Source of the DNA: Plasmodium relictum
Lineage: Eukaryota; Apicomplexa; Aconoidasida; Haemosporida; Plasmodiidae
Length of the DNA: 64,000 nt
Direction: 5' to 3'
NCBI RefSeq assembly: GCF_900005765.1
Contig: NC_041688.1
Coordinates: forward strand, 124,001-188,000
Below, piece by piece: positions 15,446 to 27,141 of this stretch. Each line of letters begins with the position of its first letter. Position 1 is the first letter of the stretch. Position numbers and translations under genes: made by a program. Below the pieces are notes generated by a model that was given only the letters and a program-made list of their open reading frames with translations, searched no databases and was not told where the DNA came from.

Positions 15446-18229
15446 ATGAATACGCAAGATGTTAAGAATATTACTAACATAGAAGAGTTACTTTTTTTTT
15501 ATGATTCCTTAATAAATGATGGATATGTTGTAAATATAATAGAAAATAAAATTTAGAATAACAATACATAATGTTTAATATAAAAATAAAATGAGAAATT
15601 TATTATAAGTAAAATATTATTAATATATAGTATAAAAAAAAAAATATATCGTGAATCCAATATAGAATTACTAAAATATTGAAGAATTAATAAATATATA
15701 ATAAAATGAAAAAAATTAAAAAAAAAAACAATAATGATAAATTAAAAATATGACATATTCCAATTAAAATAACTAATTATACATATATTATAATAATTTT
15801 ATTTATTAATGCGATATATTTTTTAAAATACATTTTGTTCTAAGAGTGAAAAATACTTTATATAGTATTCTCTTAAAATATTTCTTTATATATATTTTTA
15901 ATTTCTTATAGATTACAATCGTGGGAGTCAAAAATGCATTAAAATTGCCTTCTGATTTATCGCAAAAGTATATTTTTACTATATATATATATAAATATAA
16001 TGAAATTTTAAAAAAATATATTTTTATATATTTTAAAATTCTTTTGCTTATTATTTTATTTTTTGTGTTTCTTTATTTTGTTATATCTTATTCATATACA
16101 TTTTATTACTATTATTTTATTTACTTTTTTTTTTTTTTTTTATAAGATTTATGCACTATTATTTTGAACATAGAAAAGATCAATTAGCTGTTACATATTT
16201 AGTTGAGGGATATAAAAAAGACAATAATGAATATGTTTGTTCCATTTTGAATGATAAGGAAGTTTTAGGTAATTATAATTTTTACAATAATTTTTCCTTT
16301 TAGCCCATTCTATAAACATAAATTTTTACAAATTTTGTAGAAATGCAAAAAGAACAAAATAATTATTCTATTAAAATTTATAGCATACAATCAAATAAAA
16401 ACAGAGTAGATTTATCAATATTGTGGAAACAAGTAACATTAAAAATAGTTTTAAGAATTATATATAAGTTAATAAAAACTTTTGAAAAAAAGTTAATTCT
16501 CCCTTTTTTTTTAAATTAATTTTAGGAATTAAATGAATTAAATAAACTATTTGAAAAGATTGATTTAAAAAGTCAATTATTAATTCCCCAGTAATTTTTT
16601 TTTATATTTATAAAAATATAAAAATTATATAAAAAAAAAAAAAAAAATGAATCTATATCATATTTATGAATAAGTATATAATATTGAAGCAAAGATATAT
16701 ATTCAGTTATTTTTCTAGATTTTCTGATATTATATTAGATGATTTAAAAGTAAAGAATCGAGAACATAATTTAGATTCACAACAAAGTTTTTTTCAAAAT
16801 GGTAAAGTCAAAGATGACAGAAAAATACTAATTAAAGAAATAAATCATAATGAAAATAAAGACGTTAATGGTGTAAATAAGAATATGCACATTATAGAAA
16901 AAAATCATAGAGAAGATAGAATTGATGATAGAAACATAGCAATGTGTATTAAAAAGGATCCTATGGAAGATAAAGAAGATCATAATGAAAATGAACAAAT
17001 AAAAACATGTTCTAAAAATAACAATTCAGAATTTATAAATTCGTTTAATACTGAAAATATAAATTTAAATAATGATGCTAAAAAGTTTAAACATATTTCA
17101 AATATATTTCACAAAAGCAAGTTTGATGATGATAATACCATTAAAATAAAAAGAGAAAACCTAATAATTGATTCAGAGAATAATGAAATAGATAAATCTA
17201 TAAATGAAGATAATAAAAAATCTATAAATAAACTTAAACGTAATAAAAGTAAAAATGAAGCAGTTTCTAAAGATATTTCAATTAAAAAAGGTATAAGAAT
17301 TATAGATTTTTTATATCTCTTTTAATAGACTATTTTTTAATTATTTTATATATATATATTTTTTTTAATAAGCAGAAAAAAAAATAGATGAACCAAACAA
17401 AAATAAAATTGAAAAGAAATTAAAGCAAACAAAGTTGGAAAGTAAGAATCCATATTAACAAAATTAAAAAAAAAAAAAAAAATTAAATAATGAAATTTCA
17501 TTTATATTGATTAAATGAATAAAAAAAAAAAAAATATAACTTTGAAATGAATATACTATCTATATGTAAAGTAAAAATAAAGTCTCATTCCATATATTTA
17601 ATTTTAGTTCATTTATACATTTTTTTTTTTTTCTTTTTCAGTTGTAAAAAATGATTCTAAATCAAAATTGTTTCAATCTGGTAATATTTTTAAGGGAAAA
17701 AAATTAAAAATTTTTATAAATTATGATTATTTTTCAATAATAAATTTTTTTTTTTAGATTCTAGTGATGATGATACTGGAAATAAAGATTCAGAAGAAAA
17801 TGAAGAACCTTTGAAAACATTTCCAAAAATTAAATCGGTATTTTTATTAATCTTAACTATTTATGTATACATATGGCTTTATAATTTTATATAATTTGAG
17901 CATCATTTATATTTTTATATTTCTATATAATTTTGAAATTTCTTAATAGATAAAAGAAACGCAAATGTTTTACGAAAATGGATATTTGGTAACAGTCGAC
18001 AAAGATTCTTATATTCATGTAGATAACCCAGAATCAAATGAAAATGAATCTGAAAAAGTTATCAAAGGCACTACACCATCAAATACTAAAAAGAGAAAAA
18101 ATCTTCATCAAACATTATTGACGTAAATATAAAATAATTAAAAAAGAAAACAAAAAATTGTTTCATACAAATAATAACTTATATATATATATATTTATGT
18201 GTAGGAATTTTTTTAAAAAGAAAAAGTAA
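15446..18229 (+). CDS. POLD3: DNA polymerase delta subunit 3 (POLD3/Cdc27/p66), 11 exons
   Basis: Accessory subunit that ties the replicative polymerase delta to PCNA in the nucleus. Exons, all in consistent phase with GT/AG: 15446-15529, 15912-15967, 16147-16268, 16341-16432, 16526-16590, 16719-17290, 17376-17441, 17642-17680, 17758-17837, 17950-18122, 18205-18229; 457 aa (human 466). Residues 1-140 match the POLD3 N-terminal region, including HRKDQLAVTYLVEGY and IKIYSIQ. The middle is an Asn/Lys/Asp-rich linker (exon 6). Near the C-terminus MFYENGYLVT corresponds to the family's conserved segment before the PCNA site. The protein ends QTLLTNFF (446-453) plus KKKK, a textbook PIP box (Q-x-x-L-x-x-F-F). 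The last intron splits the Thr codon of the PIP box, so single-exon models lose it. Exon ends are by eye; exons 2-5 are best supported by homology. Convergent with HIP. Confidence 0.8.
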
Positions 18230-18544
18230 AATGAATATAGAGGCCAGAAAGTTTTCTAAATTTTTAATATATATTTTTTTTTTTTTATGTTTTAGTTTAT
18301 TCATGTTTTTCTATTAAAGAAGAAAAAAAAATTATTAAAACGAATAAATTAAAAAAAAAAATAAAAAATTATTCTTTGCATATTAATATTTATATATATA
18401 TTTCTTTATATTATATAATAAAAAAGGAATTATTAATACAGTGAAAAGACTTTTCAATTGTTTTAATTTTATAATTTAACTTTAAAAAGAAAAAATTTAT
18501 GAAAACTTTTATATTAAAAATATGTAAAAAGAATTTTGTGAAAT
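18230..18544. other. Convergent intergenic region
   Basis: 314 bp between the POLD3 and HIP stop codons; only A/T tracts, carrying both 3' UTRs. Confidence 0.6.
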
Positions 18545-19891
18545 TTAATTTTTTCCATTGGGGCTTGATTTTCCCATCATTTTTTCGAAATCAGAGTTTT
18601 TAAAATTTTCAAATAAAGCCTTATATTTTGGATCATTTGCATATTTAGACAATAATTGAGGGTTACTCATCATGCTTTGCATCATTTGAAAAAATTGAGG
18701 ATTGTTAAAGAGTTCTTTCATCTCCGGAGAATTTAAATCTGGCATTCCACCTGGCATTCCACCTGGCATTCCACCTGGCATTCCTCCTGGCATTCCACCT
18801 GGCATTCCTCCTGGCATTCCACCTGGCATTCCACCTGGCATTCCTCCTGGCATTCCACCTGGCATTCCTCCTGGCATTCCACCCGGCATTCCTCCTGGCA
18901 TTCCTCCTGGCATTCCTCCTGGAAATCCACCTGGAAAGCCCCCTGGAAAGCCACCTGGCATTCCTCCTGGCATTCCACCAGGAAAATCACCAGAAAAGTC
19001 CGGTTGACTATATGAAGAATCAGACGAATCTGAATCATAATTTTCTCTTTTATTATTTTCTTTGTAAGCTTTTTCTGCCGCTTCTTTAGCTGCAAGTCTT
19101 TTTTTCAACTCTTTTTCTCTTTTTTTTCTTTTTTTTTCTTCTTCTTTATTTATTTTGTATCTCCTTTTTTCATAAATTTTTTTATATTTTTCTTCTATCA
19201 ATTTTTGCATTTCCCATAAGTCTTCATCATAATCGATTTTCTGTCCTTGCTCAATATCTGCATGTGCATCTTCCCATTTTCCTAAGTATCTGTAAGCCTT
19301 TGCTCTAGTTTTATAAGCATTAGCACTATCTACATTTAAATTTAAAGCTTCTGTACAATCTCTTATGCAAGCTTTTGGTCTTTTTAAACTTAATAAAACG
19401 GAAGCACGTTTAGTGTATATCATAGCAGAGGGATTTCCATATGATATTATTTTATTATACTTTTCTAAAGCTTCCTCTAATTTATTTTCCTGAACTAAAT
19501 TGGCTGCCTCAATTTTTAAATTATTAATTTCTTCTATTTTTTCTTCTGAAAAATCTTCTTCTACACTTGGAGCTAAGGGAGGACATTCAATAGATTCTTC
19601 TTCCATTAAATCTGTGGAGTTTTCTTCTTCCTCTTCTTCTGTATCTTCCTTTTCTTCATCATCTGATTTCTCTTCAGTACTTTCATCACTTGGAACTCTT
19701 TCATAGAATTCTTTATCCTTCGAAACTTTTCCTCCAAAACTTTCAATAAATTCCTTAAAAAATGATAACTCTGGTTTTAATAAAATAGATGGATCTTGTT
19801 CACAAGCAGAAACAAATTCTTTTAATTCTTCAACTAAAAATGAAAAAAAAATAATAAAATAAAATTATATAAGCAGATATATATTAATGTA

Positions 19892-19931
<40 letters not shown>

Positions 19932-20283
19932 TTATATAAATAAATATATATCTTAAATTTTCTAAATCAAATCCAAATTTTTATTGTGTTTAAATTTACT
20001 TTTTATATATCTAGGAAAAAAAAAAAAAAGGACAAGTATTTATAAAATTAAAGAAGGTAAACAAAAAATTGTTTTTAAAAGCTTTTTTCCCTTTTTTCTT
20101 TTATTAGATACCAAGTAAATTTAAACAAAATAAAAATTTGGATTTTATTTGAAAATTTTTAAGAAATATATTTATAATAATATTACTAATAAAAACTTTA
20201 ACTATATAAATGTTTTATTAAAGTGATTAATATTTCATAATTAAATATTATATTTATATAACTTTACTTTTTTTATCATCCAT
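18545..20283 (-). CDS. HIP: Hsc70-interacting protein HIP/ST13 (2 exons)
   Basis: Cytosolic TPR co-chaperone that binds the Hsp70 ATPase domain and slows ADP release. Exon 2 is 19833-18545; the frame runs well upstream of the ATG at 19606. A 16-nt exon 1 at 20283-20268 (ATG, Asp, Asp, Lys, Lys, A) with donor GTAAAG joins the acceptor at 19834-19835 in phase, giving an N-terminus [16 protein letters not shown], as in other HIPs; total 434 aa. Domains: N-terminal dimerisation region 1-45, acidic linker 55-85, three TPRs about 111-211, charged helix 212-270, a run of about 20 GGMP/GGFP tetrapeptides (286-371), and a C-terminal STI1/DP2-like domain ([19 protein letters not shown] onward). GGMP repeats are a HIP hallmark. 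Length differences in the repeat are expected. Confidence 0.93.
18741..18988 (-). repeat. 12-bp coding minisatellite (GGMP/GGFP repeat of HIP)
   Basis: About 20 tandem 12-bp units, plus-strand core CCWCCTGGCATT, in frame with HIP. Third-base C/T and A/T variants recur in blocks, pointing to recent unit duplication. It is by far the most GC-rich stretch of this half of the window. Open frames on the other strand and in another frame (Ile-Pro-Pro-Gly, Gln-Glu-Glu-Cys) are shadows. Confidence 0.95.
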
Positions 20284-21815
20284 CATTTTTTATAACAAGA
20301 TTCTTGGAAAATAATTCTTGAATATTTTTTTTAACGAAATAAAATTAAGAATTTTGAAGTTTTATCAAAATAAACTTTTATATAAAGAAATATCTTACAT
20401 ATAAATTAGAAATTTAGTATGCTAAAAAATATGAAATAGTTTAAATAATTTTAAATAAATATAAAAAAAAAAAAAAAATTCTTTATTTCAATATTTAAGT
20501 GCTTAAATTTATATATTTGAAAATTTATATTTTTTTAAATATATACATATATATATATACAAGAATATTTATTTTTTTTTTTAAATTCTTGCATGAACAA
20601 TAGAAATTTTTTATTATTTTTGGATGAATGAATATAAAAAATAAAAAGAATAAATACTCTTTGCATTTCAATTACAAAACAAAAAGAAACTAAAATCATT
20701 TTCTACTAAACAAAGAATTACGCTATAATTTTTTATAAAAGTTTTAATTACATTATAAAATTGATTTATGAAGAAAGTAAAATTATTAAATAGAAGAGTA
20801 ATTAAATTTATCAAGTTTTAAAAATAAAATGAAAAATAAGAAAATTTAATATAAATTATGTTTTTAATTGTAAGGTTATCCACGTAGTTTCAAGATACAA
20901 AATAAGAAATGCATTTATTTGATGATTTCCACTATTTTGCAAATATCACTTCATTTTATAAATATATATATATATAAGCAAAATTTTAGTTTTACCTTTT
21001 TCTAGTATATATATATAATCATAAATATTATTTTATAATGGAGAAAATTATTTTGTATTAGTATTAAAAAAGTGTATTCTTTTAGTATGAAAATTACTTT
21101 AGAACATAGTAAAATATTTATGTCATTGACTTTTTTATTTTTAATTGATGTTATTTTTAGGTAATCCTCAAAGTAGTAAATTATATAAACTAAATTTTAC
21201 TAATGTTTTTTATGTATTTTAAATTGAAAACTTTTTGATAAAATAATATTTTTTTTTTTCCTTCTATTATATTTTCCTTTATTTATGTGGCATTATTGCC
21301 ATTAAATATTTCATAAGTAATAAAAGGTATTAATAATATTTTTCTTTTAATTTTTACATAAAAATTAGTGGTATGAGATTATTTCTTCTCCAATAAAATA
21401 TCAAATTTTATTTAAATTTTTCTAAACTTATTTTTTTATTTTTTATTTTTTTTAATATTCTATTTCTAATTATTAGAATTAATAATTATAAAAAATATTT
21501 TGTAAAAATAAAAAATTAACTTTTTTAAATTTTATTTTATTTATTTGTTTTTTTGTTTTTTGTGTTTTAAATAAACAACAAGCAATTAATTAATTTTTGC
21601 TAATATTCACTGAACATATTTATTGATTCACTGTATAAGTATATAATAAATGTGATCTTATTTAATAAACATTTAAGAATATAAGAAATAAATGGGGGAA
21701 AAAAAAAAAAAATTATAAAATAATCAAAAATAAAATTATATTTTATTTTTTTATATTTCAATTATATAAATATATTAAAAGAATATTAAAATATTATAAC
21801 AATAAAATTAACAAT
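20284..21815. other. Intergenic, no gene seen
   Basis: 1.5 kb upstream of HIP and downstream of the two-TM gene, both minus. A slightly GC-richer patch at 20874-20950 (TTATCCACGTAGTTTCAAG, then TTGATGATTTCC) has no partner I can name. Otherwise homopolymers. Confidence 0.6.
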
Positions 21816-22340
21816 TTATACTTTGCTTTCAACATCATCATATATAAAATTATTTTTACTTGCACATTTTGAAAAATAAAAATTAAATGAACATGTTATA
21901 GTTGCAAAAATAACAGTAAAAATTAAATAATAATAAAGTTTAGCATGAATATTATCTTTTGCCATTAAAATAAAAATATCATCTAAAATCCCCCATATGC
22001 ATACTGCACATATAAATGAAAAGCAATCGGCAAAAAAACGAAGAACACATTTTATGCTCAATTTATTAATATTACAAAAACAATTATATATAAATTCTTC
22101 ATTTGTACATTGTGATTCACCACTTATATCCTTTAATTCTTTTAAATTGTTTTCACTTAAATAGTTCGTATCTCCATCCTTTTTTTCAATTTCTACATTA
22201 ATGATTACGGTGCCATCATCATTACACAATTCTTCTTGAAAACATGTCTCTGTTGATTCATTTGATCCATTAAATTCTCTACTGTTTCTCCTAAAATATA
22301 TTTTTTTATCATTTTTATTGAATTCACAAGTTTTATTCAT
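21816..22340 (-). CDS. Small two-TM membrane protein, function unknown
   Basis: 174 aa, single exon, ATG at 22340. Residues 1-95 are polar and acidic, with several Cys. Two hydrophobic segments follow: about 100-128 (FFADCFSFICAVCIWGILDD) and 136-155 (YYYLIFTVIFATITCSFNF), with a short polar C-terminus ending DDVESKV. The Trp-Gly-x-x-Asp pattern inside the first helix is notable, but I cannot place it in a family. No signal peptide at the N-terminus. Normal complexity and codon use argue it is real. It is divergent from MetAP1, 1.5 kb away. Confidence 0.7.
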   Translation of the reverse strand: MNKTCEFNKNDKKIYFRRNSREFNGSNESTETCFQEELCNDDGTVIINVEIEKKDGDTNYLSENNLKELKDISGESQCTNEEFIYNCFCNINKLSIKCVLRFFADCFSFICAVCIWGILDDIFILMAKDNIHAKLYYYLIFTVIFATITCSFNFYFSKCASKNNFIYDDVESKV

Positions 22341-23889
22341 TTAATTAAGAAAAAAGAAAAATAGAAATAAAATAAAATGGTGTGTTACCCTTTTTCAACC
22401 CCCCAGCTTCTATTTTTTTCAAACACGTATATATATCAATTCCAAATAAATAAGAAAATTTAAAAATTTAAATTATATATACTTCTTAAAATATATATCA
22501 ATACATATAATTTATTTGCATATGCTTATTTAAAAGACTTAAAGTAATAATGTAGTAAAACAAAATAAATAAATCAAGAAAAAAAAATTATATATATATA
22601 TTATATTTTTAAATTCCAAATAAGTATAATTAATTAAATAGATATAAAATATAAAGAAAAAAAAACAAAAAAACAAAACAAAAAAACAAATAAGATGTAA
22701 AAAAGAAACAAATATATATATATATATATATATGTTTATATATGTATATATGTTTAATTTATATTTATTCTGGGTATTTATAAATGTACTAAATTATCAA
22801 AAAATTTTCTTAGTATTTTTATTATTATCAGTTAAAACAGTATTTTTTTTTTAAAGTATTTTTTTATTTTCACAACTTTTAGAAATGAATCAACAGAAAA
22901 TGAAAAAAGAAATTAAATGATTTTAGTCTTCTATCAGATTTTTGTATTCTGATTCCATATAAATAAATAAAACAGCGAGAGAACTAATAATTTTGTTGGT
23001 GTCAGAACATTTTTTCTTTCTTTTTTTGTTTGAAAAAAAATCTGTGTTTTAAAGACATATTAAAAAATCGTTTATCTCTGTATAAAAAACAATTATTTAA
23101 ATAAATTTGTAATCCCTTAGGCATTCCTGATTTTTTTTAAATATATTATTCATAAGGTTTTTTAATTATTCAAATTATTTTATTTTGTATTTTTAAAAAA
23201 AATTCTTAAAAGTCATTCAAATGTTTTTTCTCATATATATATATATATATATGAAAACTCAATACACCTATGTTCTTAATATAAAGAAAAAAAAAAAAAA
23301 TAATACAAATAATGTTACGAAATTCTGATGTCACAATGTTTATTTTGTAATATCCTACAAAAGTTTGTAAAATTATTTTTACCTCAATTTAATTTTAAAT
23401 TTTGCTGTTTAAAATTTTTTTAATTTTTAAAATTCTAAGTTATTATTTATATTGTAAATAAAAAATCATTTCTTTTATTAATTAATTTTATAATAATAAA
23501 AAAAATTAAAAATTACGTAAATTTATTAAAAATTTTATGTAAAATGCATGAACTTTAAAAAAAAAAAAATAATAAATAATTTAAAAATTGCTTGTCAATG
23601 CATTTTTTTTTTTTTTTTCATGCATGATTTTTTTAGGCATTTAAAATTTTATTTGAATTATCATTTTATTAAAAGGAAAAATAAAAAAATTGAGTAAAAA
23701 TATCTTTAAAGATTTTACGTTAATATTTAAATTATTGTTTTATCTTTTTATATACAATTTATTTTATATATATATTTTTTATAAAATAAGAACATTTTTA
23801 TACAGATTTCTAAAAGTAAATTTCATTGTATTGGATACAATGAACAAAAAAAAAAAAGAGAATAAATTCAAAAGTTAATTTACTGTAAA
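22341..23889. other. Divergent intergenic region
   Basis: 1.5 kb between the two-TM gene (minus) and MetAP1 (plus). It contains (AT)n near 22713-22732 and 23235-23253 and poly-T at 23605-23619. The 62-aa frame at 23690-23878 is low-complexity and just upstream of the MetAP1 ATG, more likely 5' UTR. Confidence 0.6.
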
Positions 23890-25926
23890 ATGTCTTATTT
23901 AAATAAAAATTTTAGATTTATGTTCCTAAATAAAATTAAAAATAAACGAAATATTTATACACATGTTTTAACTCCAAAAATAAATAAAGTAAAAGTTAAC
24001 GAATTGAGTTCATTTAAACCAACTTTAGAAGATGGTAACTGAAGAAAAAAAAAAAACTTTATATTAAAATTTAATTGCTAATACTACATTAATAATATTG
24101 TTTTAAAAGATAATATATATCAATCTTTTACTTTTAAAATTTGAGTAATTAAAATGAATATTAAAAATAAATCACAACTGTTAAAAGTAAATATTTTATA
24201 ATTCTATGTATATCATATTTTTATACAATTGCATATATAGAATTCTTAAAAACTTTAAATTTCTAAAAGATTTTAAGCTACTATAGAAAATGAATTTAAA
24301 ATATAAAAAATAATGTAATATTTTTTGTATTTTTAAAAAAAATTATAGAGTTCTAAAGTTGATGAAAAAAAATATATAACATATAAAATAAATTTTTAAT
24401 AAATCCTTGATTATTTTAAATATGCTAATTCTATCTGAGGTTAATATACATTAAAGTTTCTTTTGAAAATGTATATTAACAAAAAATTTTAAAAGTATAT
24501 AACATATAATATGCAGATATATATTTGCAAATAAAAAAAAAAATAATAGAAGTGACAATTTTATAATAATATTAATTGTATATTTTAATTTTCTTATAAT
24601 AGAATAAAAATATCATATCACAAATTAGTATATTGAAAAAAATTAACAAATTTAAATTATTATATAAAATATTTTTTTTAATTAAATTTTTTATCTACAA
24701 TATAGTATTTTTCTATTTTTTTAAAGGTAAGTATGGAATAACAGAAATCCAAAAGGTTCCCGAATATATTAAGGGCCCTAGTTATTCCAAAACAGGAATT
24801 GTTGAAAACTGTAGCATTTCTTATGAAATAAAGGATGAAGAAAGTATTAAAAAAATGAAAAAGGCAGCAAAGTTAGCAGCTCAATGCTTGAAGTTATGTT
24901 TAGAAAATTCAAAAGAAGGAGTAGCTACTGATGATATTGATAAGATGGCTTTCAATTTTTTTATAAAAAATAATGCATATCCAGCTGGAATTAATTTTCA
25001 TGGATTTCCTAAAACTCTTTGTGCATCACCAAATGAAGGTTATTTTACTTATTTTTTTAATATTCTTTTTTTTTTTTTTTTTTAATTATTTATAAAATTA
25101 TATGTTATAAATTGTAATTTAAGCTATATTTATGAAATTATTATGAATATAATATATCGTTTTGATTATTATTATACACATATAATAAAATTTTTTTAAA
25201 TGAATATTTATATATTTTTAAATTTTATTTATTCACCTTTTTTTTATTATTTTATTATGCATATTATAAATATTTCATATTATACAATTGCATTTTATCA
25301 TTATGATGTTATATTTCATTTTACATAATTTGGTTTACTCTTACAAATATAATTTGAGTTATATTTTCTCATATTTTTTTTTTTTAATTTTAGTGGTGTG
25401 CCATGGAATACCTAATTTAAGAAAATTAAAATGTGGAGATATTGTAACTTATGATTGTACTGTCTTTGTAGATGGTGTATTTGGAGATTGTGCAGGAACA
25501 GTAGGGATAGGAAATGTATCAGAAAGTCATAAAAAATTAATTGATGTAAGTAAAGAGTGTCTATATAAAGCTATTTCAATATGTAAAGATGGTCAGAAAT
25601 TTTCTGAAATTGGAAGAGTAATAACTGAACATGCACAGAAAAATGGATTTAATGTAATAAGAGATTTCTGTGGGCATTTTATAGGAAGAAATATGCATAT
25701 GTATCCACTAATTGAACATCATTATCCAAATAGTCATAATAATAATCGTATGAAAAAAGGACAAATATTTACAATTGAACCAATATTATCTGAAGGAAGT
25801 ATAAACATACATACATGGAAAGATCAATGGACAGTTTGTACTAATGATAATTCTTTTTGTTCTCAATGGGAACATACTATTTTAGTTTTGCAAGATAGTG
25901 CAGAAATATTAACATTATGTGAATAA
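23890..25926 (+). CDS. METAP1a: Methionine aminopeptidase type 1 (3 exons)
   Basis: Metalloprotease that removes the initiator Met from nascent chains. Exons 23890-24034, 24727-25038 and 25394-25926; both introns are phase 1 and the joined protein is 329 aa. The catalytic pita-bread fold spans about 80-325. Conserved residues are all present: His156 (VVCHGIP), metal ligands Asp173 (TYDCT), Asp184 (FGDCAG), His254 (NMHMYP), Glu281 (FTIEP) and Glu312 (QWEHT). The second exon junction falls inside the VVCHG motif. Unlike most type 1 enzymes the usual GHGIGRxFHEEP reads GHFIGRNMHMYP. Residues 1-30 are basic, Asn/Lys-rich with few acids (MSYLNKNFRFMFLNKIKNKR) and could be an organelle-targeting leader; localisation is unproven. 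The name 1a follows from P. falciparum synteny remembered, not checked. Confidence 0.88.
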
Positions 25927-27141
25927 TCAAAAATTAATATGCATTATTTATATAATCATATCTAAAAAAAAAATGTATAAATTTTAAATCCTTTCTTTTA
26001 AATTATTTACAGAAATTTCAATGTATTATCTTTTTATTTTATAGATTCTTTTTTTTTTTTTTTTTTACTCTTATCATTTTTATCTTTTCCTTTTTCTTTA
26101 AGAAATATATATTTTTACTTCTTTTGTATCCTATTTAAATTTTAAATTATTTTATTTCATTTTTTTGTTGCCTTCCCACTTTTTATCATACTTCTTCAAA
26201 AGTATTCATTTTTTAATTAACTTTTTTTTCATATGCAAATTTATGCTTCCTCTAAAACATTTATTAAAATGCTAATTTTTCTTTCAATAAAATTTTTTTT
26301 TTAAATTAATTTGGATTTACTGTCTATTTTTTTAATTAAATATCTTAATCTTTAATAAGTATTTCTTATAAACTCAAGTTTTTAATATATTAAATTTAAT
26401 CCTTTATGTTTCTATTTATTTTATTTTTTTTAAATAATACTTAAAAAAAATCTTATTGAATTTTCATTTCGTTTCTTTGCTAATTTTTCCTTTTTTCCAT
26501 TATTAGTTTTAATCTATTATAGAATTACTGTTTTTTGTAATATTTATATTTTTCATTATTTCATCATTTCCATTATAATTATAAAAGTAATTATGAAAGA
26601 ACATTTATTTAACTTTTTAAAAAAACTCTTTAAATTCTTTCCTTATTTTCAAAACTTTTTGTGTTTGAAGAAATTATAATTTTTTTTTTTTTTAAATATA
26701 CAATAATGTGGCCAAAAATATATTTAGAAAATCATATAAAATTAAAAAAAATTTCATTAGTATTTCTAATATTTTCAATAATTTTTTTTTTTTTCTTAAT
26801 TAATTTATTTAAAATATATGTTTTTATAAAAAAATTTTTATAAAACTTTTTTTCCATATAATTTTTTATTCAAAATTTTTTTTTTTCATTATCTCGTAAA
26901 TTATGCAAAAAAGTTTTCAGTTCAATTAATGAATTCTTGTATTTTTATTTTTTGATACATTGTATTTTAATAATATAATAAAAATGGATATTTATTTTTT
27001 TTAAATTATTTTTAAAAATATTAATATCTATATTATATATTGATTAATTAATCCACTAAAATTTACTTTTCTTTTTTTTAATATACTTTGAGTCATATAA
27101 ATATATGAAATTTTCATACTTAAAAAAAAAAAAAAAAAAGA
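25927..27141. other. Intergenic, no gene seen
   Basis: 1.2 kb, unusually T-rich on the plus strand throughout (T-runs near 26048-26066, 26681-26693 and 26877-26886), with a poly-A tract at 27122-27139 immediately before the USP14 ATG. The 60-aa frame at 26661-26843 is low-complexity Phe/Ile and not supported. Confidence 0.65.

Noticed and set aside
18702-19007. Plus-strand 101-aa Ile-Pro-Pro-Gly repeat frame, and a minus-strand Gln-Glu-Glu-Cys frame
   Set aside because: Both are shadow readings of the HIP GGMP minisatellite; the HIP frame is the one with homology on both sides.
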